Of a DNA stretch of 64,000 bases, positions 33,993 through 45,439 are shown in pieces (position 1 is the first letter of the stretch; each line of letters opens with the position of its first letter). The DNA comes from Uloborus plumipes (lineage: Eukaryota > Arthropoda > Arachnida > Araneae > Uloboridae), in the NCBI GenBank assembly GCA_038373865.1, contig JAXGGA010002188.1, forward strand, positions 62,001 through 126,000, written 5' to 3'. The notes beneath the pieces are model-generated. The model had not been told where the DNA came from, ran no database searches, and was given only the letters and a program-made list of their open reading frames with translations. Position numbers and translations under genes: made by a program.

Positions 33993-35036
33993 ATGATGAC
34001 CGCACGACGTGAATTAACAGACTTTGAACACGGAATGTTAGTTGGAGCTAGACGCATGGGTCATGCCATTTCGGAAATCGTTAGAGAATTCAACATTCCC
34101 AGATCCACTGTGTCAAGAGTGTGCCGAGAGTATGAAATTTCAGGCATAACATCCCACCATGGACAGCGCAGTGGTCGACCGCCTGCACTTAAAGATCGAG
34201 ACCGGCGACGTCTGCAAAGAGTCGTAAATTCTAACAGACAAGCAACACTGCGTCAAATCACCGTAGAAATCAATGTGGGACGTACAATGGACGTGTCTGC
34301 TAGAACTGTGCGGAGAAATTTGGATTTCTTGGGCTATTCCAGCAGAAGACCGACTCGAGTGCCTTTACTGACAGAACGACATCGCTTGCAGCGACTCTCG
34401 TGGGCACGTGAGCATATCGGTTGGTCCCTAGATGAATGGAAAACCGTGGCCTGGTCCGATGAGTCACGATTTCAGCTGGTAAGAGCCGATGGTAGGGTTC
34501 GAGTGTGGCGCAGACCCCACGAAGCCATGGACCCAAACTGTCAGCAAGGCACTGTTCAAGCTGGTGGTGGCTCCGTAATGGTGTGGGCTGTTTTTTCATG
34601 GCATGGACTTGGTCCTCTAGTGCGACTGGACCGAACATTGACTGGAAATGCTTATGTGCAGCTACTTGGAGATCACTTGCAGCCATTCATGGACTTCATG
34701 TACCCAAACAACGATGGGATTTTTATGGATGACAATGCGCCATGTCACCGGGCCACAACTGTTCGCAATTGGTTTGAAGAAAATTCTGGACAATTCCAAC
34801 GAATGATTTGGCCACCTAGATCGCCCGACATGAATCCCATTGAGCATTTATGGGACACCATCGAGAGGTCTGTTCGTGCCCAAAATCCTGCCCCATCAAC
34901 GCTTTCACAATTATGGACGTCTATCGAGACAGCATGGCTCAATATTCCTGCAGAAGACTTCCAACGACTTGTTGAGTCCATGCCACGTCGAGTTGTTGCA
35001 CTTCGCCGGGCAAAAGGAGGGCCAACACGATATTAA
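33993..35036 (+). CDS. Tc1/mariner-family transposase, DD36E-type spacing
   Basis: This DDE transposase would cut at the element's inverted repeats and insert at TA. I start it at the ATG at 33993 (347 residues); the codon before it, at 33990, is GTG, so counting from there is unjustified. The N-terminal ~120 residues form two helix-turn-helix parts (ISEIVREFNIPRSTVSRV, then after a SGRPP hook at 60-64 a second ending SARTVRRNLDFLGY). Catalytic residues are D156 (AWSDESRF), D247 (FMDDNAPCHRA) and E284 (NPIEHLWD). I count 36 residues between D247 and E284, where classical Tc1 has 34. That places it near the DD36E group called Incomer. A glycine-rich box (GGGSVMVWAVFSW) lies at 191-203. No stop or frameshift is present. 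The DNA is less AT-rich than its flanks, consistent with horizontal or recent arrival. Confidence 0.96.
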   Translation: MMTARRELTDFEHGMLVGARRMGHAISEIVREFNIPRSTVSRVCREYEISGITSHHGQRSGRPPALKDRDRRRLQRVVNSNRQATLRQITVEINVGRTMDVSARTVRRNLDFLGYSSRRPTRVPLLTERHRLQRLSWAREHIGWSLDEWKTVAWSDESRFQLVRADGRVRVWRRPHEAMDPNCQQGTVQAGGGSVMVWAVFSWHGLGPLVRLDRTLTGNAYVQLLGDHLQPFMDFMYPNNDGIFMDDNAPCHRATTVRNWFEENSGQFQRMIWPPRSPDMNPIEHLWDTIERSVRAQNPAPSTLSQLWTSIETAWLNIPAEDFQRLVESMPRRVVALRRAKGGPTRY

Positions 35037-35110
35037 GAGGTATCCCATGACTTTTGTCACTTCAGTGTAAAACACTTTAAAAGTGGGTACATAACTTTCA
35101 GTTTAATATA

Positions 35111-35864
35111 CTGTTACACTGGGGCCCCAAAGCAGAATATTGCTAAATTTGGAACGTACGTCGCAGAACAGATATCTGAACTGCAGAACAATTTTGTTCA
35201 AATGTAAGGAAAAATTCTTAAAAAAAAAAAAAAAAAATCTACGGATTTCTGCAGAAAAGGCAGTTTTTCTACAATTAGTTTTCTAACTAAAGATGTAATT
35301 TTGCAGAAATTCATAACGATTTCTGCATATTTCTGCAAAGTAGAAAATAAAACAAAAATTTCTGCAAATTAGGATTATTATGCAGAAAATCAGAAAGTCA
35401 ACTTTTATGCGACATTTGCATTAACTTTTTTAATTTACTTTGAGCAGTTTATGTTTAGTTAAAAAATATTTGCAGATTACTATCTTAGGTTACACCAGTT
35501 TTATGGCTCATAAGCGTCCTCTCTCCAAAAAATTGGCCTCATTATTAGCCATGTGTTATTATTCTGAGTGAAAACATTGTTCTAATGCAGGTTCAAAGCA
35601 CTGATAGCTCTTTGATGGTTGGAGGAACAGGGTTTTAATTTTCGGTCAAGAATGTGTGCCTGAAATCTTAATTACAGGCTTTTTTCTGCAGTAAGACTTG
35701 AGTAGGGGACAGATATTCCTTTCACAATCCCGTATGAAACCGTTTTGAGAACGGTCTCTTTCCTATGAGTACAGTGCTTGAAGTACTTGCAGAACAATTT
35801 TTATCAAATGATTTTACATTGCAGAACATCGCAAAGTATTCTGCTTTGGGGCACTGGGGAACAG
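35111..35864. mobile_element. TTCTGC/GCAGAA-rich MITE-like element
   Basis: The left end CTGTTACACTGGGGCCCCAA and the complement of the right end (CTGTTCCCCAGTGCCCCAAA) form an imperfect inverted repeat that continues AGCAGAATA(T/C)T. TA precedes the left end (35109-35110); the right flank is TC. GCAGAA and TTCTGC occur many times throughout, in both orientations. It begins only ~40 bp after the Tc1/mariner element. No coding sequence. Confidence 0.65.
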
Positions 35865-36119
35865 TCATTCTGCGGCATTCTAACTTAAAGTTAATTCCTT
35901 ATCAGACAAGTGTGCTGAATACTAGAACATATTTAGAATTGTCAAATTGGCTACAGTTTAAGAGCTAAAGACTATTAGCTATTTCACTGAAGAAAACCGA
36001 AATAAAAATACCAATATGTATTGAAAAAATATTTTTATTAAGAACGAATAGCAGAATGATATAAAAACGAAAAATCTATATGCTGTTCATCAAATTATTG
36101 CAACAAAAATTACAGAAAA

Positions 36120-36870
36120 CTTTTTCTATAAGCTTTTCTGTGATGGTATTGCTCAGGTAAATCTCTTATTAAAGTACGACAGTAGTCTGCCGTCATGTGG
36201 CGATCCTATCGACCATGGTAACTTTCTTCCATAATTCTAATGATAAAAAAAACTGGGGGAACCGTTCTCCTTGTTCCTCACTGTAATCTCCCAGATTATC
36301 CGGAAAACTGCCCAAATGGCAATGCAAAAAATGTAATTTAACGTTCATAGTAGCTCCAAATGTGTGAAAATTTTGCAGCATTCTGGCAACTAATTTTGAA
36401 TAGTCTGGTTCTTCATGGCACCTCAAAAAAAGCTTGATTACTAAAACAAAGCTTAGCTATGCTTCAGATTTAATTTATGTCATATAGTTTACAAATACAG
36501 GGTATTTTATAAGAGTGTGGATTTGCGGTCTATCGAAGATGCCTGCTTCTAATTTTTCCCTGCTCAGGACTAAGTTTTTGACACAGATATTTAAAATAGC
36601 CACCTGTCTTATCAAGGGCTTTGATGAACTGTTTAATTAGCCCAAATTTGATGTAAAGTGGTGAAAAAAAACTATTCTTTCGGCTTCTCGGTGGTTAATG
36701 AATTCCGCGTGCTTTTCCTACTTCCATATTTTTCCTCAAAGGCCTGACCTTTCTAATCCAATGTTGATTTTTGCGCGACTAACCTATTGACATATGAAAC
36801 AAGGGTATTTGGTATACTTACCCTTGTTGGCCCAATAAAAAACTCACCATCTTCAAGTCTGGAGGTTAAC
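36120..36870 (-). pseudogene. Fossil of an uncharacterised multi-copy protein family
   Basis: On the minus strand, changing frame several times, the segment gives in order: LKMVSFLLGQQG, KYTKYPCFIC, then YIKFGLIKQFIKALDKTGG with YFKYLCQKL. It continues with SFVLVIKLFL, DYSKLVARMLQNF, MNVKLHFLHCHLGSFPDN, DYSEEQGERF, MEESYHGR, then a stop, then DRHMTADYC and LIRDLPEQYHHRKAYRK. I recognise this order (LLGQQGGYTK.PCFLC - LHIKLGL.K.FVKAL - HFLHSHL..FP.N - SEE.GERFHQD - MADYCW) from uncharacterised proteins recurring in arthropod and cnidarian genomes, probably borne by a transposon. I cannot name the element. The longest open part is 36193-36426 and lacks an ATG. At least two frameshifts and three stops make it non-functional. 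Confidence 0.7.
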
Positions 36871-38617
36871 GCAACATTTTCGTAAAGAGCTCATATTTTT
36901 CCAGATAAAAAGCACTTTTAAGCTCACAGTAAGATACGAACTGCTATTTTTAGAGTCTAATACCTAATTCGTAAAATTGTTATACTTATATACGTGAAAA
37001 AATTATAAAATTTAGAGGAAATAATAGAGTTAGTAGACTTTTAGGAGGGAAGTTCAAATTTTTTCATTGATGTCTTGTGTTTCGTTTCTCTCAAGAACCA
37101 GAATTAATCCAAAGAAAGTAAATGCATACTCTGTTTGTCTAATGAGAGTGTTTACAAAAACCATTAACAAAATAAGTGTCGCCGGTTTTTAAATTTTTTT
37201 TTTGTTCCGCAGTGTTATTTGAACAGAGATGAAATAAAGGAACTGTATACAAGTTAACTTGGGTTCAGCTAGGTAAGAGTAACCACCTTACTGAGAGAAA
37301 CTAATGTTGCGATTTTTATAAATAAAAGATATTTTAGGAATTACTTCAACAAATTATGTTGGTGTTGGAAAAAGTATTTAATGGAAATTATTTTTGAAGC
37401 CTATATCTAGTTATTAGATTTTTCAATATAATTAAGGTACATAACTTCAACTTTGCATTAATCAAAGAACGTTTAATCCATCATCTTCTTGGCAGATAGG
37501 GTGCTTATTATCTGTTACACTCGAAATCAATAAATCATCATGCTTCGCCGCTCGTATTTATGACGTACTTTTCTGTTGAAACATAAATTTTGAAGATATT
37601 GAGCAAAATACCCCATTGCGTGACTGTAGTAAATTTACAGTGGATTGTATGAACATCTGTTAGAAATCGTTTCTGAAATAATTCACAAAATATTTTCCTT
37701 GAAAATATTTAACTCGGCAAAGGGGCTCTACGGATTTTCCTAATTGTTTTAGAAATAAGCTTTCAAAACAGAGCAATATTTTATTTTTAATTACTCAATG
37801 CTAATCATGCGTTCGTGTTTGCGTGGTTTATATCTCTAAAAATTATATTTGTGTTTGAGAACTTTGGTTCAAACTTTCGGATTTCGGATTACACAACATA
37901 TCAATAAGTCCTTTTTTATGTGTGTGTGGGGGGGGGGGGTGTAACCGGAGGAAGAAGATTAAAATTTATTTATGGACATAGCAACAGACAAATATCAACA
38001 TTAACGAAAACTGCTGATTGATTAAAGCTTTGATTCAAGAAAGTAGAAACGGTTTATTGCTCACGCGAAGGGAAGAACTGTAAATAATTTGCATTTCGAA
38101 TAAACTGTAGGAGGTTTTGCAGTCTTTGGGTTTTGACTGCGGAAAGGGGTAAAACCGAGCATGTAAGAAATGACCAGTCCAATGAGGTCCGCACAAAATT
38201 TAAATGTTTTACCTCTTTGCCTAATTTATTAAACAAAAACAAGATGGAGTATTTGAGCTTTAGATCGGCGAGTTTGATGGTATGAAAATGCTCATTCCAG
38301 ATTTATTGCTAATATTTTGCTTTCTTGCTCATTTTTTAATAATAATGTTTCACTTGCAATGATTAAAATTTAAAACATTTTTTTCTAGATTAAATAAAGA
38401 ATACGCTTTATATATTCTGATAAAGATTAAGAGCAATTTTAAAGAAATATTTTTGAATAAAAACTGTTTTCCTTTAATTGTTTCACTCCATTTGTGTAAA
38501 AATTTTTAGTAGAAAGAATTTTCTCAAAACTCGGATCTATTCTCTTTCAATACTGAAAACCGGCGTTAATTAAAATAATAATAATGAAAAACTTAAAAAA
38601 TCATTCTATTTTTTACA
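36871..38617. other. AT-rich stretch, possible continuation of the fossil
   Basis: The region just above 36870 may hold more of the upstream part of the 36-kb fossil, but I could not follow it. A 12-base G run lies at 37928-37939. No other feature was recognised. Confidence 0.45.
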
Positions 38618-38619
38618 TA

Positions 38620-38847
38620 CCGTAAATCAGGGTTACTTGGACCCAGAAGAGGGCTACTTGAGCCCACACTAAAACGATAAAATCTGGGTTTGGTACTAGC
38701 GTTAGAGACTGCAGAGGGCTTCTACCTAGTGGAGAAACGAGGAACTACGTGCAAGTCTTCAACTAGTAGGTACCAAACCTAGATTTTATCATTTTATTGT
38801 AGTGGGCTCAAGTAACCCCCTAGGGTCCAAGTAACCCTGATTTACGG
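38620..38847. mobile_element. 228-bp palindromic MITE, TA target
   Basis: TA flanks at 38618-38619 and 38848-38849. The inverted ends start CCGTAAATCAGGGTTACTTG and remain complementary inward through GGGCTACTTGAGCCCAC and ATAAAATCTGGGTTTGGTAC. It has no coding capacity. Confidence 0.92.
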
Positions 38848-39469
38848 TAGTAAGATTTTTTTGGTACTAAAATGTCTAGCAGGTAGCAGGCATAAATTCA
38901 GTATTGTTTACATACCACATGAAAGTCTCTTTTTTTGCCAAATAATTTTTATATTTAGCATTAAACTGCAATAAAAAGTCTTTTTGAAGCAAGATACAAA
39001 AGTTCCAAATCCCGCATAATGTTTATAAAACAGTATAATCCCAGAAAGTTTCCATAATCTTTTCTCAACTTCTGACATTCATGAAACGAATATGCTCAAT
39101 AATACATAATCTGAATTTTGACTCGCCTTCTTGTTTTCGTACATTTCGAAAGAAAAACCGTCATAATTCTGTATCTTACATGACGAATACATAAAAAAAA
39201 ATGTTTATGAACACGAAATATTTCTCATCTATGAGTACGATTAAAGCAAGTTGAATGATTCTGAGAACGAATTTGATTTCTCATGTGCGATGTCCTGTGT
39301 ATATAAGATCCGCAGTTGAGGACATTAGCAAAATTCTAAAAAGTTTCAGAAACTATCATTAAAAATTGATTGCCTGCAAAGTTATGTTTTAGAAGAAGTT
39401 AAGAATAGTTGAATTATGGATTTCATAAGAAGCTGGAGTAGCCTAAAGGCAATGTTTGATGTTCCTGTA

Positions 39470-39897
39470 CACTTTAAAAAATAAATGTTTTTACAGTATA
39501 ACAAAGCTAATTTTACAGAAATTTAACAGTAATAAAGTTTAAAATTGCTAATTTTACAGTAGTAGACTAAAATTGCCAGTTTACAGTAATAAACTGTAAA
39601 ATTGCTAGTTTATAGTAATAAATTGCAAAATTGCAAGTTTTACAGTTTATTATTGTGCATTTTACAGTTTTATGCTGGAATCTGTGCTGGCCGTATTATA
39701 CTGTTGTTTTTACAGCATAATGCAGCTAATTTTAAGGTAATATTGCTAATTTTACAGTAATAAACTGGAAAATTGCTAGATTTATAATGATGTAAAATAG
39801 CTAGTTTTACAGTATATTACTGTGCTTTTACAGTTTTAAACTGGAACCTCTGCTGCCAGTATAATACTGTAAAAACAACAGCTTATTTTTGGCAGTG
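39470..39897. mobile_element. CTGTAAAA-rich MITE, copy 3
   Basis: It is related to 9364-9745 and 9973-10586 but inverted relative to them: here CCTCTGCTGCCAGTATAATA lies near the right end. It is flanked by TA (39468-39469 and 39898-39899), the clearest target duplication of the three. The interior alternates GTAAAATTGCTAGTTT and TTTTACAG words. Confidence 0.85.
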
Positions 39898-39899
39898 TA

Positions 39900-42800
39900 A
39901 GCTTAAAGAACTATCTCCAAACCTTTAACTTACTAAGAGCACCTATTTCGCGTTGTTCTCCATTCCACGTATCCCTATCCAGTGTTGGAGCAAATCTAAC
40001 CTGGTAGCGTCGAATGCTGTGATTAGAATTTCAGCAGCTTTCAAAATGCTGTAATTTCGGTTTGTCCAACTACAATATCTTTTTCTGAAGAAAAACGTAA
40101 TGAACCAACTAAAGTCCTGAACCAGCAATTTAAGTCCTGCAACTAGCAGAAACCGTAGTCTGACGCCTTTGCCGTACTGATAGCAAATTTATAAGCGCAG
40201 ATATTGCCTTATATGGCATGGTAAAATGAATTGGTTGATAAATCTACAATACTCGACATGAGTTTAAACGAAGAAACCAAAACCCAGAGCAATTACACAA
40301 TGACCTACCATGACCGGGGAAGTTCAGTATTTACATCTCTTCTGCTCGAGACTTGAACGTCTTTTTTAGAGTGCACGATAAACGCAATACTGGAGAAGTT
40401 ATCCAAAAACGTTTTCTGAGACTATGGCTTGGTAATAACAAGCAACAATCAATTCTCCCTCTTTTTCGCTCTTATGATACGATGAATGCGGATGATGTTG
40501 ATACTACGACCTACACTAAAGAATCTCAAAGCATTTTAAATTTGATATAGTATTAATTCACAAATCAATAGAAATTGCGTATCATTTCGAAATCTTTGGT
40601 CCTTGAGCAAGTATCACACACGAACTTCTTCAGAAAAAAAAAAAAAAAAACTATTTTTGAAAGATGGTGAAGTTTGTGTGAGGATCTTGTGCTGAGTGTT
40701 TAGATTTATTTAATATCAATATAAAACAAACTACAGTAGCGCTAGAGTGTGCGTTATTATCAAGCATATCATGTTTGGCACAGAAAATCCCTTCGCTTAT
40801 AAGTGATGATTTGTTAGAAGCATTACATTTTTATGTTCTGATGCTATGCTTCTGCGTAAAAAAACGACAGTTGCTGAATGGAAATTGATTTTGCATCAGT
40901 CATTATTTTGTGCATTGAACTCGCGGACAAACTTAATCAAATAATAAAAGTAGTTCCTTCTATGAAAATACTTTTGAAGTTGACGCTTAAAAAGAGCTTT
41001 AAAATGATATAAAGTGAAACATGATAGATATTATGACCTCGAAATCCCACGGGATTGAAAATCGTGGTGACATAGCTACGAATTAATTCTATGCTGGCAT
41101 AGAGCTGGCTTAGTTATGGATAAACGTCTTGTTCCTTCCTGTATTATTTTTAACGTAATACCTGATTCATAATTCATCTGCTATCTATTTAAAACTGAAA
41201 AACTTTTTAACATGTATTACAGAACTCGATTTATTTTATACGCTTAACATAACAAACTATCAAAATCTCGAATGAATTTGAAATATCTCAACATTTGACA
41301 AAACGTTTTCAGATGAACTTAACGTTCCTATAGCACCTCCTTACTAATTTACCTTGTCTGCATTTTATTTTGACGTCATTTTAAAAGAATTGCATAATCA
41401 TCTTCTTTTTCGGCGAAAAAGCAATTTTCCAGAAATAAAAACCATTTTGTAAAACAGAAACGTATATATCAAATGTTCAGAAAAGGTATGTCATTAAATC
41501 GTGAAATGCATTTCTATGTATCTCCGAAAAAGATGATATAATGGTATATTTTGTCTTGAGATGTATTTATTTTAAAATGGAAGTATAATGGTGTAAGGCT
41601 TTCAACGTGAGTGCAGGATCTTGTTTATATTATACTTGAAACGAAACATCGATAGTATCAGAATGTTTATAGAAACAAGCAAGCAATTCTAAAAAATAGT
41701 AAGTTAATTTCTTTTCAACGCCAGAAGTCCTATAGATCTCAAATTAGCTCTCAAAAATTGTCTTTTCCTTGAAAACGCTTTGTCCGAAGATTTAAAGGAA
41801 AAGGGGTTACTATAAGTCTTTTATACGTAACAATATCAGAAAAAATATAGACAGATAATGGTGCCGGAATGCTCATCGGCACACAAAAAAGCAGTTATTA
41901 AAAATTCAGTAAGTAAATATCTCTTCAATATCACTAATCTTTTTCATCCGCACTTCAATTTGGAACAACATTGCGTCGTTCCTGAAAATAGCTTTATTCG
42001 AAAAAAAAAAAGCAATATACTCCTTTAATAAGTAACATTATCATAATAAAATGTCGATATTTAAAGGTATCACAATGTCATAGACACAAAGAAGCAGTTA
42101 TTGAAAATTTGGCAGGTAAATTTCTTGTCAATTACAGTCATTCCTTTCATTTCCACTTTTTCTAAAAAGACGGAAATTGACTCTTTTCTGGAAATATTCT
42201 GGAAGAACAAACGAGACAAGTATTATATGCTTGCAACAGTCGCTATTGTCATCAGGCCCGAAATTTTGATTTTTTTCAGGGGGGGGGGGATGGCAAGGGT
42301 GCTCAATGTAAATTGTAGCAAAAAACAGTGAAAAACAGCAAGAAATTATGTGTAAATAGACTATTAACTTCTCAATGCCAGGGGGAGGGGAATTAACTCC
42401 CCCTCCTGATTCCCCAAATAGCGGGTCAAACGATAGGAGAAATGACCATACGACCACAAATCTACATAGATTCAAAATTACACTTTATCGTGATCCAATC
42501 ACTAAGTTGTGCCACTAAATGCAATTAAACAACTCAGCAACCACTAGTTTTTTCACCTTTAATCATGAAGAATTGAAAAATTGTAATGAATTTGAGCAGC
42601 AGATTTCTATGAATAACGTTTTGATGTATAATTGTAACAATATTGGCAAAATTTTATGTTGAGCAATATATAACCTGTTAGATCTTAAGACCGAACAAAA
42701 ATAAACGCAAATAGCTTTAAAAAGGACATACCTCACTGTTGCTACAAATTTTTCTTTGAGATATATAGCTAACCTCTCTCTCTTACTTACGAAGAAAATC

Positions 42801-43146
42801 CATTAGTGTAGAGTTAAAAACAGCATAAAGCAGTAAGAACTCTTTTATAGCATATAATGTCATGTAATGATATAGAAAAACTCTTGTTTCGTAAAATAGC
42901 GAGATATATTTCCATCGCAAATAAAATATACCCAAACCCATACAGCGTCATTCCATGAAAATGTCAACCTCAGTCGAAGAAAAAAAAATATCAAAGTGAA
43001 AAAAGTATCAAAAAATAAATGAATAAATACATAAATAAAAATCATACAACATAAGAAGTTAAAAATTTGAAAAAATATTGTAATTATTACTGAGATTAGC
43101 CATAATAAATAATTGGTAGTAGTCTATACTGCTTATTATTCGATGG
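39900..43146. other. 3.2-kb AT-rich stretch without a recognised gene
   Basis: It holds the string CCTGGTAGCGTCGAATG at 40001 (also near 59570), an A-run near 40630, an 11-base G run at 42279-42289 and a G/C-rich hairpin near 42380-42405. Frames at 40353-40550 and 42128-42475 have no motif. Confidence 0.5.
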
Positions 43147-43553
43147 TTACGTTAGTCACGTTACGTTAGTCACACACCATCTTGAATAAAAGTGACACTT
43201 AAGACTAAAAAAAAATTAAGATTTAATAAATGTTTTATGTTTTTAAAAGCCAACTTTACATATTTTTCAAATATATCATTCAATTTTTAACAGTTGCTTA
43301 ACTTTGAGAAATTTTTGCCTCACAACATGAGCATTCATTTTCAGAGTTGCAAAAATGTTACGTTAGTCACACTGCTGTTTTGGTTGAAAAAATATCTACT
43401 TTCAGTAATTTTGTTTTAAAATAATAGCAGAAATGATGCATAGATACCATGCATTAATTGTAAATCCACCAGCATAACTAAAAAATATTTTTCATCCTTT
43501 AAGTTACAAGTAAACACAGTTACAAAATCTGCTCTGAATGTTACGTTAGTCAC
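43147..43553 (+). repeat. Four identical TTACGTTAGTCAC words
   Basis: The exact 13-mer TTACGTTAGTCAC occurs at 43147, 43161, 43358 and 43541, always on the plus strand, separated by AT-rich sequence. TTACGTTAGT also occurs in both orientations in the adjacent palindrome (43983-43992 and 44081-44090). Repetition of an exact 13-mer is not expected by chance and suggests binding sites or a decayed transposon. Confidence 0.85.
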
Positions 43554-43962
43554 TATGGAATAACTCTACAGCAAATTTTCCAGCATAAAATATCTTTTGA
43601 AGAAACACAGAAGTCTTTGTGTAATTCTAAAGTAAATCCTTTACTGGTGAGGTGTTTTTTTAGAACGTAAGTATCTGAGTGATGTGTATGCAACCCCCAA
43701 CGTTATATGTGTTTTGTGAAGAAGACAAAAGTTAGCAAACTAAAACAGGAAAACTTACAATGATTTCCGTATTTTTTGTTTGTATAAATGCAACTGAAAA
43801 AAAACCGTAAGGGACATATTTACGCACATAAAGTCATATACGAAAAAACTACACGAAATATCGAGTAACTCGTTATATCATCCAGGAACGGCAGTTTTGC
43901 CCTTGTTTTGGGCTCCTCAGTCTGGAGTAGTTTTTACACAGCTCAAGGCAAATAGACTCATA

Positions 43963-44110
43963 TATCTGTACCTCAGAACCAGACTAACGTAAGTCCATTT
44001 TCGTCATTTTTCGGTAGAGGGGAAAAACGATTGTCGAATACATCGTTTTTCCCCTCTACTGAAAAATGACGAAAATGGACTTACGTTAGTCTGGTTCTGA
44101 GGTACAGATA
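43963..44110. mobile_element. 148-bp palindromic MITE, TA target
   Basis: The palindrome 43961-44112 has 70-nt arms with about one mismatch around a 12-nt loop, and TA at both edges. The arms contain CAGAACCAGACTAACGTAAG and CATTTTTCGGTAGAGGGG. The TTACGTTAGT core links it to the word cluster just upstream. Confidence 0.92.
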
Positions 44111-44112
44111 TA

Positions 44113-45154
44113 ACCCGCGTATATATTCACACTGGAATTAAAAAATATATCAGTACAGCAGCGAGGATCTGTCTCCAATTAATAACGTCACTTCCGTTTT
44201 AATTCCGTTTCTTCATTTCCTTTTCCACTTTTACGTTGAAATTTTACCTTATTACCCTAAAAGAAGTACAACTTCAGGGGAAAAGACCCTATGACATCTA
44301 ACTTTCTGTCAATTCAAACATAATCTCACATTTAACTAAAAAAGCGTTAAAGAGGAAAAGTTGGTAGTAAAGGTATAAGCAAGATTTATACAAATTGAAT
44401 CATCCATTTATCAAGGAACCGGTCGGTATAAGTGGAAAATGTTGGGGGTAAAGAAGCAAGCCTCATTTTCTCTTTTATATTGAAAATTTCCCCCTTATCA
44501 TGCTAAAGAAGTGGAAACTTCAAAAATAAAACCTCGGCCAACAAACCCTCGGATAATTTGAAAAGAATCTCCCATTTAGCAATGAAATGGTAAAAATTGG
44601 AACATCTTGGCACTTAAAAAAGTAAACCTTTATAGCTACATATTTTCGACATCAGTTCTCACTGATAAGACTACATTTTCAGGAGAGAAATATTAGGAAG
44701 AGTAAAGTAGAATGAATTAAAATTAAATTAAGCTCAAAAGTGTTTTCTTCTGCAAGACATAATGTGACCTTATATAAGCACTTTGACATAATAGACTTTG
44801 CAGTCCATTTAAGCCACTTAAGACTTAAGACAAGTAAAGAACTAATGTATATTTAGTTAATATAATTAGGGTTTACGTTGTAATTATAATAGCATTCATC
44901 TAAATTAAGACATTGGTACAATGGATAGTTAATGAAATAATTCTCTAACATAAAATTAAGTCAGCATAATAAATTTAATTTTACTGAGAGAATATTGCAT
45001 AATTTGAGTCGGGTGCGAAATACTACAAGACCCCAAAGTTTTTATTATTAAATTAGTTAATAGATTTCAGATGTTTGTTGCTAAACAGGTAAAAATATTT
45101 CAAATAAATAAAATTCAAATGTTCTGAAATAATTATTGTATTCAAATAAATCTT
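44113..45154. other. AT-rich stretch without a recognised gene
   Basis: No repeat, RNA or protein signal recognised. Confidence 0.55.
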
Positions 45155-45430
45155 ATATATTATTTCTCCAGCATGGTTTTCTGCTACCTCACGTAACTTC
45201 CTCACTTCTTTATCAAATTCCATAATTTACCCCTTATTTCAAAATTTATTGTGCCGGTAATTAGCAAAAAAAAAGACAAACAATTGGTCCAACAATTTTT
45301 TTAACACAACAGACTGAACAAGATAGATTGGCAACACAAAGAGAAAAAATTACATCCAAAACTCCGGCAGGTATTGATCCCCCCCCCCCCCCCCAAAGCA
45401 TTCGGAGTGAAATTTTCTACCTCTGAGTTA
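45155..45430 (-). repeat. SINE-like repeat with poly-C tract
   Basis: The part CTTATATATTATTTCTCCAG... with CTTTATCAAATTCCATAATTTAC (about 45155-45230) has a diverged counterpart at 59893-60010. The part AACACAAAGAGAAAAAATTACATCC (about 45330-45360) resembles 56345-56400. A 16-base C run (45379-45394) lies where a tRNA-type B box sits in the 56-kb copy. It is probably a degraded tRNA-derived SINE on the minus strand; the head is too decayed to be sure. Confidence 0.5.
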
Positions 45431-45439
45431 TAGAGGCCT

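Larger units (their letters stand above)
33850..35067 (+). mobile_element. Complete Tc1/mariner transposon (1218 bp)
   Basis: Perfect 27-bp terminal inverted repeats (33850-33876 and 35041-35067, starting CACTGAAGTGACAAAAGTCA) are flanked by TA duplications at 33848-33849 and 35068-35069. One uninterrupted transposase gene fills most of the interior. A TATAAAT at 33922-33928 stands ~65 bases before the start codon and may be its promoter. Length, TA target and single-exon gene are all typical of Tc1/mariner. The perfect ends and open frame imply recent insertion and possibly activity. Confidence 0.97.

Noticed and set aside
34300..34981. Antisense and out-of-frame open frames within the transposase gene
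   Set aside because: Shadows of the real coding frame.
42128..42475. 115-residue frame on the minus strand
   Set aside because: It spans G/C homopolymers and a G-rich hairpin and shows no domain.
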